This document shows, in pieces, positions 1 through 7,290 of a DNA stretch of 64,000 nt (its first letter is position 1; each line of letters starts with the position of its first letter). A model generated the notes under the pieces. It had not been told where the DNA came from. It was given only the letters and a program-made list of their open reading frames with translations, and did not search any database. This DNA is from Hyphomonadaceae bacterium (GTDB lineage: Bacteria; Pseudomonadota; Alphaproteobacteria; Caulobacterales; Aquidulcibacteraceae): contig JAEUMQ010000001.1 of NCBI GenBank assembly GCA_016791425.1, forward strand, positions 189,138 to 253,137, written 5' to 3'. The translations under genes were made by a program, and so were the position numbers.

Positions 1-134
1 GCGCCTGCGTCCGGGATGACGCCCGCGACGCCGACCTTCACCTGCAAATGATCCTTGATCGTAAATGCCTGCGCAGGCGCCGCCAGCGCCAGCGAGGCGC
101 CGGCGACCAGCGCCAAGACCTTGAAAAGCTTCAT
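1..134 (-). CDS. OmpW-like outer membrane protein (N-terminal fragment)
   Basis: Only the first 44 codons are present; the gene runs off the left edge. The start ATG follows a GGGGGAT ribosome binding site. Residues 1-23 form a clear Sec signal peptide (MKLF, hydrophobic stretch, then an APAQA-type cleavage region). The mature start (TIKDHLQVKVG followed by AGVIPDAGA) resembles the first strand of OmpW-family 8-stranded barrels, which usually open with a strand and a P-D/E-G/A turn. The OmpW assignment rests on this short piece. It is divergent from the vWA lipoprotein gene. Confidence 0.5.
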   Translation of the reverse strand, partial: MKLFKVLALVAGASLALAAPAQAFTIKDHLQVKVGVAGVIPDAG

Positions 135-356
135 CGGATGATCCCCCATCGGAACGCGGACGTGCGCTCCTGAAAAATGACGCGCACGTCACTTGGCCGG
201 CTTGATCGGGATCAATCCGCAGGCGGACATTTCCGCGCAGGGCCGCCCGCGCACGGATTGTCGAGCCAAAGCCCATAAGCCGCCCCATCTCCGCCCCGAT
301 CCGGGCGCGTGCTCGCGACGCTCCGTATCGGGAGCACGACATTGGGGAGGGATCGC

Positions 357-2210
357 ATGGGCGCCCAACAGCGCAACCCGTCAGCGCGTGCGCGCATTGT
401 TCCGGTTCTGGCGGCCATGCTGGCGCTGAGCGTCGCCGCCTGCGCGAGCCAGAAGGTCGCCGAGCAGAACGCCGACGAGGCGATCGTCACCACCGGCTCG
501 CGCGTCGATCAGCCGTCTGTCGTTCCGCCCCCGCCGCCCGCGCCGCCGCCGCCCCCGCCCATGCAGGACGCAATGGCGCGTCCAGGCCGCGCGATGGAAG
601 GCCGCATGATGATGCGCGCCGCGCCCGCGATCGGCGGCATCGTCGGCGGCAATTATGCGCAATCGGCGCCTCAGCCGATGCCCGGCACGATCGATCGCGA
701 ACGCTATGAGAATGTCGAGGCCAATCCGGTGAAGCAGGTCGCGACCGATCCGGTCTCGACCTTCTCGGTGGACGTGGACACCGCGTCCTATTCGAACGTG
801 CGCCGCTTCCTCAATCAGGGCCAGCTGCCGCCGCGCGACGCGGTGCGCATCGAAGAGCTGATCAATTATTTCGATTACGATTATCGTTTGCCGCGCGAGC
901 GCACGCGCCCATTCGAGCCGACCGTGTCGATGGTTCCTTCGCCCTGGGCACAGGGTCGCACGCTGCTGCACATCGGCCTGCAAGGCTATGACATCGTGCC
1001 CGCGACGCGCCCGCCCTTGAACCTCGTGCTGCTGCTCGACGTGTCCGGCTCGATGAGCTCGCCCGACAAGCTGCCGCTGGTGATCCAGAGCATGCGCCTG
1101 CTGGTCGATCAGCTGAACGCACGCGACCGCATTTCGATCGTCGTCTATGCCGGCGCCGCAGGCGCGGTGCTGGAGCCGACGCCGGGCAATGAGAAGGCCC
1201 GCATCCTCGCGGCGCTCGAGCAATTGCAGGCCGGCGGCTCGACGGCCGGCGGCGCAGGCCTCGCGCTCGCCTACTCGCTGGCTGAGCGCAATCTCAACCG
1301 CAACGCCGTCAATCGCGTCATCCTCGCCACCGACGGCGATTTCAATGTCGGCGTCGCCGACAATGAGCGCCTGGAGGATTTCGTGACGCGCAAGCGCGAG
1401 ACGGGAATCTATCTTTCCGTGCTGGGCTTCGGCGGCGGCAATTACAACGACTCGCTGATGCAGACGCTGGCGCAGAACGGCAACGGCGTGGCCGCCTATA
1501 TCGACACGCTCGCCGAGGCCCGCCGCGTCCTGAAGGACGAGATGGCCTCCTCGATGTTCCCGATCGCCAACGACGTGAAGATCCAGGTGGAGTTCAATCC
1601 CGGCCGCGTCGCCGAATACCGGCTCATCGGCTACGAGACGCGCATGCTCCGCCGCGAGGACTTCAACAACGATCGCGTCGATGCCGGCGAGATCGGGTCA
1701 GGCCACGCGGTGACGGCGATCTATGAGCTGACCGCGCCCGGCGGCCGCACGCTGAACGATCCCCTGCGCTACCAGCAGGGCGCGCAGGCGCCGCCCGCCG
1801 CGACGGGGTCGGAGATCGCCTTCCTGCGCATCCGGTACAAGCTGCCAGGCGCGAGCGAGAGCCGGCTGATCGAGCGGCCGATCACCAGCGCGGACATGTC
1901 CGCCTCCCTCGCGGCGGCGCCGGAGCAGACCCGCTGGGCGACGGCGGTCGCCGGCTTCGGCCAGCTCCTGCGCGCCGATCCCTACCTCGACCGTTCCTAT
2001 GGCTGGTCGAGCGTGATCGATCTGGCCCAAGGCGCGCGTGGGAGCGACGAGTTCGGCTGGCGCGCGGAATTCGTGCAGCTGGCGCGCGCCGCGCAGACCG
2101 CGCAGGCCGCCGCGCCGCCGGTCGTGCCAAGCCAGGGCGAGCCGCCGACGCCGCGTCCGCCCAATCGGGCGATCCGCGTGCCGCCCCCGCCGCCGCCGAA
2201 ATCGCGCTGA
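357..2210 (+). CDS. von Willebrand factor A domain lipoprotein (YfbK-like)
   Basis: A 617-residue secreted lipoprotein. The ATG at 357 was chosen because GGGGAGG lies just upstream; an in-frame start at 309 has no such site and would put 16 residues before the signal peptide. A lipobox (SVAAC) ends the signal sequence. A proline-rich linker and a Met/Ala-rich stretch follow. Then comes a conserved vWF_A-type N-terminal region (DPVSTFSVDVDTASYSNVRR), and then the vWA domain with a complete MIDAS start DVSGSMS near residue 228 and a later TDGDFN. The C-terminal third matches the domain that follows vWA in YfbK-type proteins. The C-terminus is again proline rich. Such proteins probably bind divalent metal and partner proteins at the envelope; the partner is unknown here. 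It stands alone, with a palindromic repeat after the stop. Confidence 0.85.
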   Translation: MGAQQRNPSARARIVPVLAAMLALSVAACASQKVAEQNADEAIVTTGSRVDQPSVVPPPPPAPPPPPPMQDAMARPGRAMEGRMMMRAAPAIGGIVGGNYAQSAPQPMPGTIDRERYENVEANPVKQVATDPVSTFSVDVDTASYSNVRRFLNQGQLPPRDAVRIEELINYFDYDYRLPRERTRPFEPTVSMVPSPWAQGRTLLHIGLQGYDIVPATRPPLNLVLLLDVSGSMSSPDKLPLVIQSMRLLVDQLNARDRISIVVYAGAAGAVLEPTPGNEKARILAALEQLQAGGSTAGGAGLALAYSLAERNLNRNAVNRVILATDGDFNVGVADNERLEDFVTRKRETGIYLSVLGFGGGNYNDSLMQTLAQNGNGVAAYIDTLAEARRVLKDEMASSMFPIANDVKIQVEFNPGRVAEYRLIGYETRMLRREDFNNDRVDAGEIGSGHAVTAIYELTAPGGRTLNDPLRYQQGAQAPPAATGSEIAFLRIRYKLPGASESRLIERPITSADMSASLAAAPEQTRWATAVAGFGQLLRADPYLDRSYGWSSVIDLAQGARGSDEFGWRAEFVQLARAAQTAQAAAPPVVPSQGEPPTPRPPNRAIRVPPPPPPKSR

Positions 2211-2292
2211 GGCTCGTCGCAGAGCATGCAGAGGAAGGGGGACCAAGACGAGGCGCGAACTGAAGTTCCCACCTGTAAGACCCAGTACCGGT

Positions 2293-2333
2293 CCCCCCAC
2301 CCCTGCCCCCTCCTCCGCCAAGCGGAGGAGGGG
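2293..2333. repeat. solitary REP palindrome (type B)
   Basis: A C-rich lead (CCCCCCACCCCTGCCCCC) is followed by a perfect 12-bp stem, CCCCTCCTCCGC/GCGGAGGAGGGG, with a CAA loop (2307-2333). The C-rich lead plus palindrome matches one half of the paired elements at 27944-28065 and 58863-59103. It lies between convergent genes and could also stop transcription from either side. Confidence 0.6.
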
Positions 2334-2355
2334 ATTTCTTTGCTGGGGCCTGAAG

Positions 2356-2733
2356 CTATGCGGCCCACACGAGACGCGGGCCGGTCGCTTCGACCTCGAC
2401 GGCTTCCGCTTCGATCGGGTCGGAATTCATCACCGGCCGCATGCTCTCCAGAAGGTCGGCCTCGACGAACTCGCGCACGTCGCGCAGCGCGCGTTGATGC
2501 ACCAGGATGTGCGTGGCGCCGACCGCCTGGGCCTCGGCCCAGCGCTCATGGCCCGCGAGGCGCCTGGAGAGATTGGCGGTGCGCGAGAGGAAAACTGGCG
2601 CCCAGCCCGACGCCCCCGGGACGGACCGCGCGAACGCATAGACCGCCGCGGTTTCGGGGAAGTCCGCATCCGGGCGGTGCACGGTGAAACGGTGAAGCCG
2701 GCCCGATTGTCCGCGGAAGATCACGTCCTTCAT
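2356..2733 (-). CDS. GIY-YIG-like protein, probably SOS-controlled
   Basis: A 125-residue protein starting at MKDVIFRG; the frame is open to 2796, but the family normally begins with this xDVIFxGxSG opening. Residues 31-66 have the spacing of a GIY-YIG fold: VYAF for the first strand, then VFLSRTANLSRRLAGH in place of the usual YIGxTxNLxxRLxxH, and an Asn/Gly-type GAT-ILVH strand. The tyrosines and the glycine of the catalytic motif are replaced (YIG becomes FLS), so nuclease activity is doubtful. The acidic tail (110-125) has no recognised domain. It is the only gene facing the two LexA boxes 30-80 bp upstream, so it is probably induced by DNA damage. I recognise the family only as a conserved alphaproteobacterial hypothetical; the fold assignment is inference. 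Confidence 0.6.
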   Translation of the reverse strand: MKDVIFRGQSGRLHRFTVHRPDADFPETAAVYAFARSVPGASGWAPVFLSRTANLSRRLAGHERWAEAQAVGATHILVHQRALRDVREFVEADLLESMRPVMNSDPIEAEAVEVEATGPRLVWAA

Positions 2734-2762
2734 TGCTCTCGCCCCTGCTGCCGAATGCCGAT

Positions 2763-2777
2763 GTTCCATCAATGTTC
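2763..2777. promoter_or_regulatory. LexA box 1 (GTTC-N7-GTTC)
   Basis: An exact copy of the alphaproteobacterial LexA direct repeat: GTTC at 2763-2766 and GTTC at 2774-2777, seven bases apart. It lies 30 bp upstream of the GIY-YIG-like gene start (minus strand). Confidence 0.7.
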
Positions 2778-2797
2778 CGAACATGACTCGGATCAAT

Positions 2798-2812
2798 GTT
2801 CCTGTAAAGTTC
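2798..2812. promoter_or_regulatory. LexA box 2 (GTTC-N7-GTTC)
   Basis: A second exact GTTC-N7-GTTC (GTTC at 2798-2801 and 2809-2812), 35 bp from the first box in the same orientation. Two perfect boxes this close are unlikely by chance and suggest tight LexA repression of the gene starting at 2733. Confidence 0.7.
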
Positions 2813-2986
2813 CAATTGGCGCTGACCCCGTTGGAACGTCGTAACCACAGGAAAGAGCGGCGATAATTTTGAATCGCTCGCGGAACGGCGCTGTTGATGA
2901 CGGCGAATCACTCGACGCTGATTCGGATGAATTTTCCGCGGTCGCCGCCAGGATTTCCACAGGCGCCTGTGGAGGGCGCTTGCGCG

Positions 2987-5017
2987 CTAGAACGAAGCGA
3001 CGAGCGCGAGCCGGACCGAGCGCCCCGGCAGCGGAAGCTCGTCCTTCAGGAAGGACGCGTGCACGCGCCCGAGCTCATCGGTGAGGTTGCGTCCATCGAC
3101 GAGCAAAGTGAACGGCCCCTCCCGGCCGGTCGGCCGATAGGCGAGGCGCGCATTGAAGAACGTGTAGCCCTCCGTCGGCGTCTCGAAGACATCGACGCGC
3201 GTCTGGTCGGCGGTGACGACCGCCTCGATGCGCGCGTCGAGCTTTTCGCTTTCCGCCGCCAGCCCCAAGGTCAGCGAGCGCGGCGGGATGCGCGGCGGGC
3301 GCCCGCCCCCGTCGAATTCAGCGCGGACGTAATCGGCGGCGCCGTCGGCGCGGAATGTGAATGCGCCGCTCGCGAAGAGCCGCACATTGGCCGAGATCTC
3401 GCCGCCGGTGAACGTCGCGTCGCGGGGCGTGAAGGCGAAGACCGGCAACGTCTCCGCGCCCGCCGGAATGGACGGATCGGCGTCGCCGGCGGCGAAGCCG
3501 TGGCTGTCCCCGTCGAACCAGTAGACGTCGCCGCGCTGCACGAGCGCGATGTAATCATCGAACGACGCGCGGAAGATGTTGAGCTCGAAGCGGAGGGCGT
3601 CGGTGGTGTATCGGAGCGAGCCCTCGATGGAGGTCGCGGTCTCCTTGTCGAGCGTGGAATCGCCGACCTCGTAATTGGCCGTCGCCAGGTGCGGACCGTC
3701 GGCGAAGAGCTCGAACTGGTTCGCCGCCCGCTCGGTGCGCGCAAGCGTGCCGGCCAGGAACCAATTCTCCGCCGGACGGAAGAAGACGCCGATCGATCCG
3801 CTGGCGGAATCGAAACTGCGTGCGCCGGCGCCTTCATTGTCGAGCTCGGTGCGTTCGAAGCGCAGGCCGCCTTCCAGCCCCCAGCCGCCAAGATCCCAGC
3901 GTTCGAGCGCGAAGACGCCGGCGCTCTTCGTCGTGGTCGGCGTGATGAAGGCTTCCTCGCCTTCGGCCGCGAAATCCGTATTGAGCGCCTGCACGCCGAG
4001 CGCGCCCGTGTGCTTGCCGTCTTGCGTGGTGTGGTGCGCCTCGACGCGCCCTTCCCAGCCCGCATTGGTGAAGACCGTCCCGATCTCGCCAGATCCCTCG
4101 ATTTCGGCGTGCTCGTAATCGGAATGCTGGAAGCCGAAATCGAGCCGATCGAACATGCCCGCATTGAGCTTGAGGTCGCCGCGCGCCTCGTAGCGCGTCT
4201 GTTCAAGATTGATCTGCCCGCCCGCTTCGCCCGGCGCCTCGGGCGGCAGGCCGTAATCGCTCTCGGTGCGCTTCACCGCGAGCCCGACATGCCCCCAATC
4301 ACCGAGCAACGATCCGCCTGCGGAATAGGTGTGGTAATCGGTCCAGGAATTTTCCGCCTTGTCCGTCGGCGAATCCGGGATGGCGTAATCGCCGGTCTCG
4401 CGCCCGGCGGCGCCGAGCGAAAACACGAAACTGTCCCCGAGCGCGGCGTTGAGCTGCGCGTCGCCCTGCCAGCCTTCATCGACCGTCGAATACCCGCCAA
4501 GGCCCCGGAACGCGTACCCCTTCGCCGGCGCGCGCGTCGGGATCGATTCATCGATGACGTTGACGACGCCGCCGATCGCGTTGCCGCCATAGGCGAGCGC
4601 GGCCGCCCCGCGCAGCACTTCGATCCGCTCCGCATCGAGGCCGTCGGCGGTGACGGCGTGATCGGGACTTGCGGCGGAGGCGTCGATGGCGCCGATGCCG
4701 TTCTCCAGCACGCGCACACGGTCCTCGCCAAGGCCGCGGATGATCGGCCGGCTGGCGCCGGCGCCGAAGAAGGTGGTGGCCACCCCGGGAATGGAATCGA
4801 GCGTGTCCCCGAGGCCCCGATTGAGCTGCTGCACGACGTCCTCGCGGATCATCACGTCCGCACCCTGCAGACTCTCGAACCGCGAACCCTCCAGCGGCGC
4901 GGTCACGACGATCGCCTCGGTCGTCTCCTCCCGCCCCGCCTGCGCCCAGACCGTCCCAGGCGCGCAAAGCGCCAGGACCGCGGCGGCCGCCCATGGCCGG
5001 GTGTTCAATCGCGGCAT
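2987..5017 (-). CDS. TonB-dependent receptor, probably for zinc
   Basis: A 676-residue outer-membrane receptor. A signal peptide ends near APGTVWAQA. The plug domain follows (about 35-150: EAIVVTAPLEGS, VMIREDVVQQL, the SIPGVATTFFG segment, RPIIRGLGEDRVRVLENG, ERIEVLRGAAALAYGGNAIGG). The rest is a 22-strand-type barrel ending in a terminal Phe (LALVASF), the usual signature for outer-membrane insertion. It is divergent from a Zur-type regulator, and a Zur-like palindrome lies 73 bp upstream of its start. This suggests a ZnuD-like zinc or zinc-chelate importer induced under zinc starvation. The plug resembles ZnuD-class receptors, but the substrate is inferred from context. No obvious His-rich loop was seen. 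Confidence 0.85.
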   Translation of the reverse strand: MPRLNTRPWAAAAVLALCAPGTVWAQAGREETTEAIVVTAPLEGSRFESLQGADVMIREDVVQQLNRGLGDTLDSIPGVATTFFGAGASRPIIRGLGEDRVRVLENGIGAIDASAASPDHAVTADGLDAERIEVLRGAAALAYGGNAIGGVVNVIDESIPTRAPAKGYAFRGLGGYSTVDEGWQGDAQLNAALGDSFVFSLGAAGRETGDYAIPDSPTDKAENSWTDYHTYSAGGSLLGDWGHVGLAVKRTESDYGLPPEAPGEAGGQINLEQTRYEARGDLKLNAGMFDRLDFGFQHSDYEHAEIEGSGEIGTVFTNAGWEGRVEAHHTTQDGKHTGALGVQALNTDFAAEGEEAFITPTTTKSAGVFALERWDLGGWGLEGGLRFERTELDNEGAGARSFDSASGSIGVFFRPAENWFLAGTLARTERAANQFELFADGPHLATANYEVGDSTLDKETATSIEGSLRYTTDALRFELNIFRASFDDYIALVQRGDVYWFDGDSHGFAAGDADPSIPAGAETLPVFAFTPRDATFTGGEISANVRLFASGAFTFRADGAADYVRAEFDGGGRPPRIPPRSLTLGLAAESEKLDARIEAVVTADQTRVDVFETPTEGYTFFNARLAYRPTGREGPFTLLVDGRNLTDELGRVHASFLKDELPLPGRSVRLALVASF

Positions 5018-5089
5018 GGACGATCCCCTCTCGGCCTCAAGCGACTCATGGCCCTTGCGAAGTCCGCTCCGCGTATAGTATTACGTTAC

Positions 5090-5108
5090 ACGTTACAAGA
5101 TAACATTT
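5090..5108. promoter_or_regulatory. candidate Zur operator
   Basis: On the minus strand this reads AAATGTTATCTTGTAACGT, an imperfect palindrome with arms GTTA/TAAC. It is close to the TGTTATA-N-TATAACA pattern of alphaproteobacterial Zur sites. It lies between the divergent TonB receptor (start 5017) and zur (start 5154) in an AT-rich island, so it could control both. Confidence 0.6.
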
Positions 5109-5153
5109 CAGCGCCAAGAGGCGCACTTTGCCGCAAGGCCAAAGGCTGCGATC

Positions 5154-5624
5154 ATGATTGGAATGACCCACGCCCACACCGCGATGGAGCGCTCCCGCCT
5201 GGTCGCGGAGGCCGAGCGGCTGTGCGCGGAACGCGGCGAGAGCCTGACCCCGTTGCGGCGCCGCGTGCTTGAGCTGCTGATCGAGCAGCCGGGCCCCGCG
5301 AAGGCGTATGATCTCCTGGCGGCGCTGGGCTCGGAGGCCGGACCGGCGAAGCCTCCGACCATCTACCGCGCGCTCGAGTTCCTCATGCGGCTGGGCTTGG
5401 CGCACCGGATCGAGAGCCTGAACGCGTTCGTCGCGTGCGACGTCGGCGCCTGCGCGCGCTCAACGATCTTCCTCATCTGCGACAATTGCGGTCGCGCGGA
5501 GGAATTCGACGCCGGCCACGCGCTGGTGGACCTGGGCGAAGCGGCGGCCAAGGACGGCTTCGAGATCAGGCGGACGATGATCGAGGCGACGGGCCTCTGC
5601 GCCGACTGTCGAAAAGCAGCTTGA
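5154..5624 (+). CDS. zur: Zur, Fur-family zinc uptake regulator
   Basis: A 156-residue Fur-family protein. The N-terminal winged helix spans about 10-90 (LTPLRRRVLELLIEQ, KPPTIYRALEFLMRLGLAHR). The RIESLNAFVAC segment after the wing is more typical of Zur than of Fur. Two CxxC pairs for a structural zinc are visible (CDNCGR and CADCRK at the C-terminus). The start could be the ATG at 5154 or the one at 5163; neither has a strong ribosome site. It is divergent from the zinc-type TonB receptor, with an operator-like palindrome between them. It probably represses zinc import when zinc is plentiful. Confidence 0.85.
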   Translation: MIGMTHAHTAMERSRLVAEAERLCAERGESLTPLRRRVLELLIEQPGPAKAYDLLAALGSEAGPAKPPTIYRALEFLMRLGLAHRIESLNAFVACDVGACARSTIFLICDNCGRAEEFDAGHALVDLGEAAAKDGFEIRRTMIEATGLCADCRKAA

Positions 5625-5635
5625 TCGTCGCGTTT

Positions 5636-5657
5636 GGGCGCGGCCTGCGGGCCGCCC
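5636..5657. terminator. hairpin between convergent zur and VOC genes
   Basis: A GC-only stem (GCGGCC/GGCCGC, extendable to GGGCG...) lies just after the zur stop, between two converging genes. There is no T-run, so factor-independent termination is uncertain. Confidence 0.35.
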
Positions 5658-5685
5658 GCACGCGAGCGGCCCGACGAGAAGGTCG

Positions 5686-6186
5686 CTAGGCGTGCGCGAG
5701 CACACGCTCGCGCGGAGCGCTCGCGATCGCCGCCAGCATCCCCCGCCACGCTTCGATGGAGATCCGGCCGGTGTACTCCGCCTGCATCTCCGGCGTGAGC
5801 ACCTCGATCATGAAGCTGTCTTCGACCCAGAACTCGATGACATGGAACACGCCTCCCCTGCAGAGCGTCTTTGACGTCCATCCCTCGCGCCACGCGAGCG
5901 CATGCACCTGCGCCTCCGAAAGCGGCGTGGCGATCGCGACATGGCACGGGCCTTGGCGGTCGGCCCCCGGGCTGAACCGCGCTTCGACCTCGTTCATGCC
6001 GTCACCGGGATAAAGGGCGAGCCCTCGCGGATAGACCTCGATGGCGCTCGCGCGGTCGTCGCCGGCCATGGCGATGAACGCGCCGGGAAAATGCGGGAAG
6101 GCCAGGCTCTCGCCGCCCCAGAGCTCTGCGATCGCTGCGCTGACGCGGGCGGGATTATCGGCCGGCATGGAAATGTGAAAGAGCAT
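5686..6186 (-). CDS. VOC (glyoxalase/bleomycin-resistance) fold protein
   Basis: A 166-residue protein with a strong ribosome site (AAGGAGGG) before its ATG. The pattern of a short opening strand (MLFHISMPADNP), a His in CHVAIATP, and a terminal E-V strand (DSFMIEVLTP) fits a VOC-superfamily fold with few metal ligands left. The substrate cannot be told. It is divergent from nsrR, with only 112 bp between the starts and an NsrR-like palindrome in that gap. It may therefore belong to a nitric-oxide response, but that is inference from position. Similar short VOC proteins are common alphaproteobacterial hypotheticals. Confidence 0.6.
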   Translation of the reverse strand: MLFHISMPADNPARVSAAIAELWGGESLAFPHFPGAFIAMAGDDRASAIEVYPRGLALYPGDGMNEVEARFSPGADRQGPCHVAIATPLSEAQVHALAWREGWTSKTLCRGGVFHVIEFWVEDSFMIEVLTPEMQAEYTGRISIEAWRGMLAAIASAPRERVLAHA

Positions 6187-6235
6187 GTCGTTCCCTCCTT
6201 AAGTGGTATTTCACATGCATATATTGTCCTCCAAT

Positions 6236-6258
6236 AAGATGCAAGCTAAATACCAGTT
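6236..6258. promoter_or_regulatory. candidate NsrR binding site
   Basis: AAGATGCAAGC-T-AAATACCAGTT compares with the NsrR consensus of two 11-mers, AAGATGCATTT and AAATGCATCTT, and matches at 15 of 22 positions by eye. Its right half also forms a distant inverted repeat with TGGTATTT at 6204-6211 (AAATACCA at 6248-6255). It lies 41 bp upstream of the nsrR start and 50 bp upstream of the VOC start, in an AT-rich patch. Confidence 0.45.
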
Positions 6259-6298
6259 TAATTTGCTCGCCCAAGGGGAACCGTCCGGAGACCGCCCG

Positions 6299-6727
6299 AT
6301 GCGCCTGACGCGCCACACCGATTACGCGCTGCGCGTGCTCACCCATCTTGCTGTGCATCCGCAGAATTTTTCCTCGATCGCCGAGATTTCGGCGGCCTTC
6401 GGCATCTCGCAGAACCACCTGATGAAGGTGGTGCAGCGGCTCGCGGCGCTGGGCTATGTGGAGACGACGCGCGGGCGGAACGGCGGCCTGCGCCTGGCGC
6501 GCGACCCGGGCGACATCCGTGTGGGGAGCGTCGTGCGCGAAACGGAAGAGAGCCTCGATCTTGTCGATTGCGGGTCCTGCGTCATCGCGCCCGCGTGCGG
6601 ATTGACCGGCGCTCTGGACGAAGCGCTGGCGGCCTTCATGGCCGTGCTCGACCGCTACACGCTCGCCGATCTCATCGGGCGGCGTAAGCGCCTGGCGAGC
6701 CTGCTCGGCCTGCGGGAAGCGCGCTAG
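6299..6727 (+). CDS. nsrR: NsrR, Rrf2-family nitric-oxide-sensing repressor
   Basis: A 142-residue Rrf2-family regulator. The start at 6299 (MRLTRHTDYALRVLTHLA) is preceded by CGGAGA and matches the near-invariant NsrR opening. The frame stays open to 6203, but that extension has no family support. The winged helix includes ISQNHLMKVVQRL and the wing RGRNGGLRLA. Three cysteines in C-GSC-VIAPA-C spacing (CxxC then CxxxxxC) would hold a [2Fe-2S] or [4Fe-4S] cluster that NO destroys. The VIAPACGL motif is specific to NsrR rather than IscR or RirA. It is divergent from the VOC gene and is likely autoregulated through the palindrome between them. Confidence 0.85.
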   Translation: MRLTRHTDYALRVLTHLAVHPQNFSSIAEISAAFGISQNHLMKVVQRLAALGYVETTRGRNGGLRLARDPGDIRVGSVVRETEESLDLVDCGSCVIAPACGLTGALDEALAAFMAVLDRYTLADLIGRRKRLASLLGLREAR

Positions 6728-6829
6728 CCGGCGCCGGCAATCACCAAAACCTGAAGCACGCCGCTTCTGGAACATGACGGCCTCAGCGGCTAGCCTCGCG
6801 CGCCGACATGCGTCGCGGGAGGGGATGGG

Positions 6830-7282
6830 ATGGCCAGACTGAAGGTGAACGGCCGCGTGCGGGACGTCGAGGTGAGCGGCGACACGCCTTTGTTGTGGGC
6901 GCTTCGCGAGCAACTAGAGCTGACCGGCGCCAAATACGGCTGCGGCATCGCCGCGTGCGGCGCGTGCACGGTGCACGTCGATGGCGAGGCGATCCGCTCC
7001 TGCGTGCTGCCGGTGTCGTCGCTCACCGAAGCCAACGAGATCACGACGATCGAGGGCCTCTCCCGCAGCGGCGATCATCCCGTGCAGCAGGCGTGGGCCG
7101 AACTGGACGTGCCGCAATGCGGCTATTGCCAGCCGGGCATGATCATGGCCGTGGCCGCGCTGCTCAAAAGCACGCCGAACGCCACCGACGCGGACATCGA
7201 TTCCTCGATCACCAATATCTGCCGATGCGGAACCTTCGCGCGCGTGCGCAAGGGCGTCCATCTGGCCAAGACCAAGTCCTGA
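6830..7282 (+). CDS. iorA: [2Fe-2S] subunit of an isoquinoline 1-oxidoreductase-type enzyme
   Basis: A 150-residue two-cluster iron-sulfur protein. The first, plant-ferredoxin-type cluster is bound by the CxxxxCxxC...C set (YGCGIAACGACTVHVDG and SCVLPV). The second is bound by CGYCQPGM and CRCGTF in the helical domain. This is the small-subunit layout of xanthine-oxidase-family hydroxylases, and its length is typical of IorA. It passes electrons from the molybdenum subunit to an external acceptor. GGGAGGGG precedes the start. The molybdenum subunit follows after 8 bp, so the two form an operon. Confidence 0.85.
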   Translation: MARLKVNGRVRDVEVSGDTPLLWALREQLELTGAKYGCGIAACGACTVHVDGEAIRSCVLPVSSLTEANEITTIEGLSRSGDHPVQQAWAELDVPQCGYCQPGMIMAVAALLKSTPNATDADIDSSITNICRCGTFARVRKGVHLAKTKS

Positions 7283-7290
7283 GGCGCCCG

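Noticed and set aside
135-356. RNA gene or riboswitch in the gap before the vWA gene
   Set aside because: No conserved stem set was recognised; it looks like a simple divergent promoter region.
2894-5272. 792-residue open frame on the + strand
   Set aside because: It lies antisense to the TonB receptor, has no domain signature and is Arg/Glu-rich, as expected for a GC-biased shadow.
6808-7290. N-terminal extension of iorB
   Set aside because: It overlaps iorA in another phase; the ATG at 7291 begins a Tat signal peptide.
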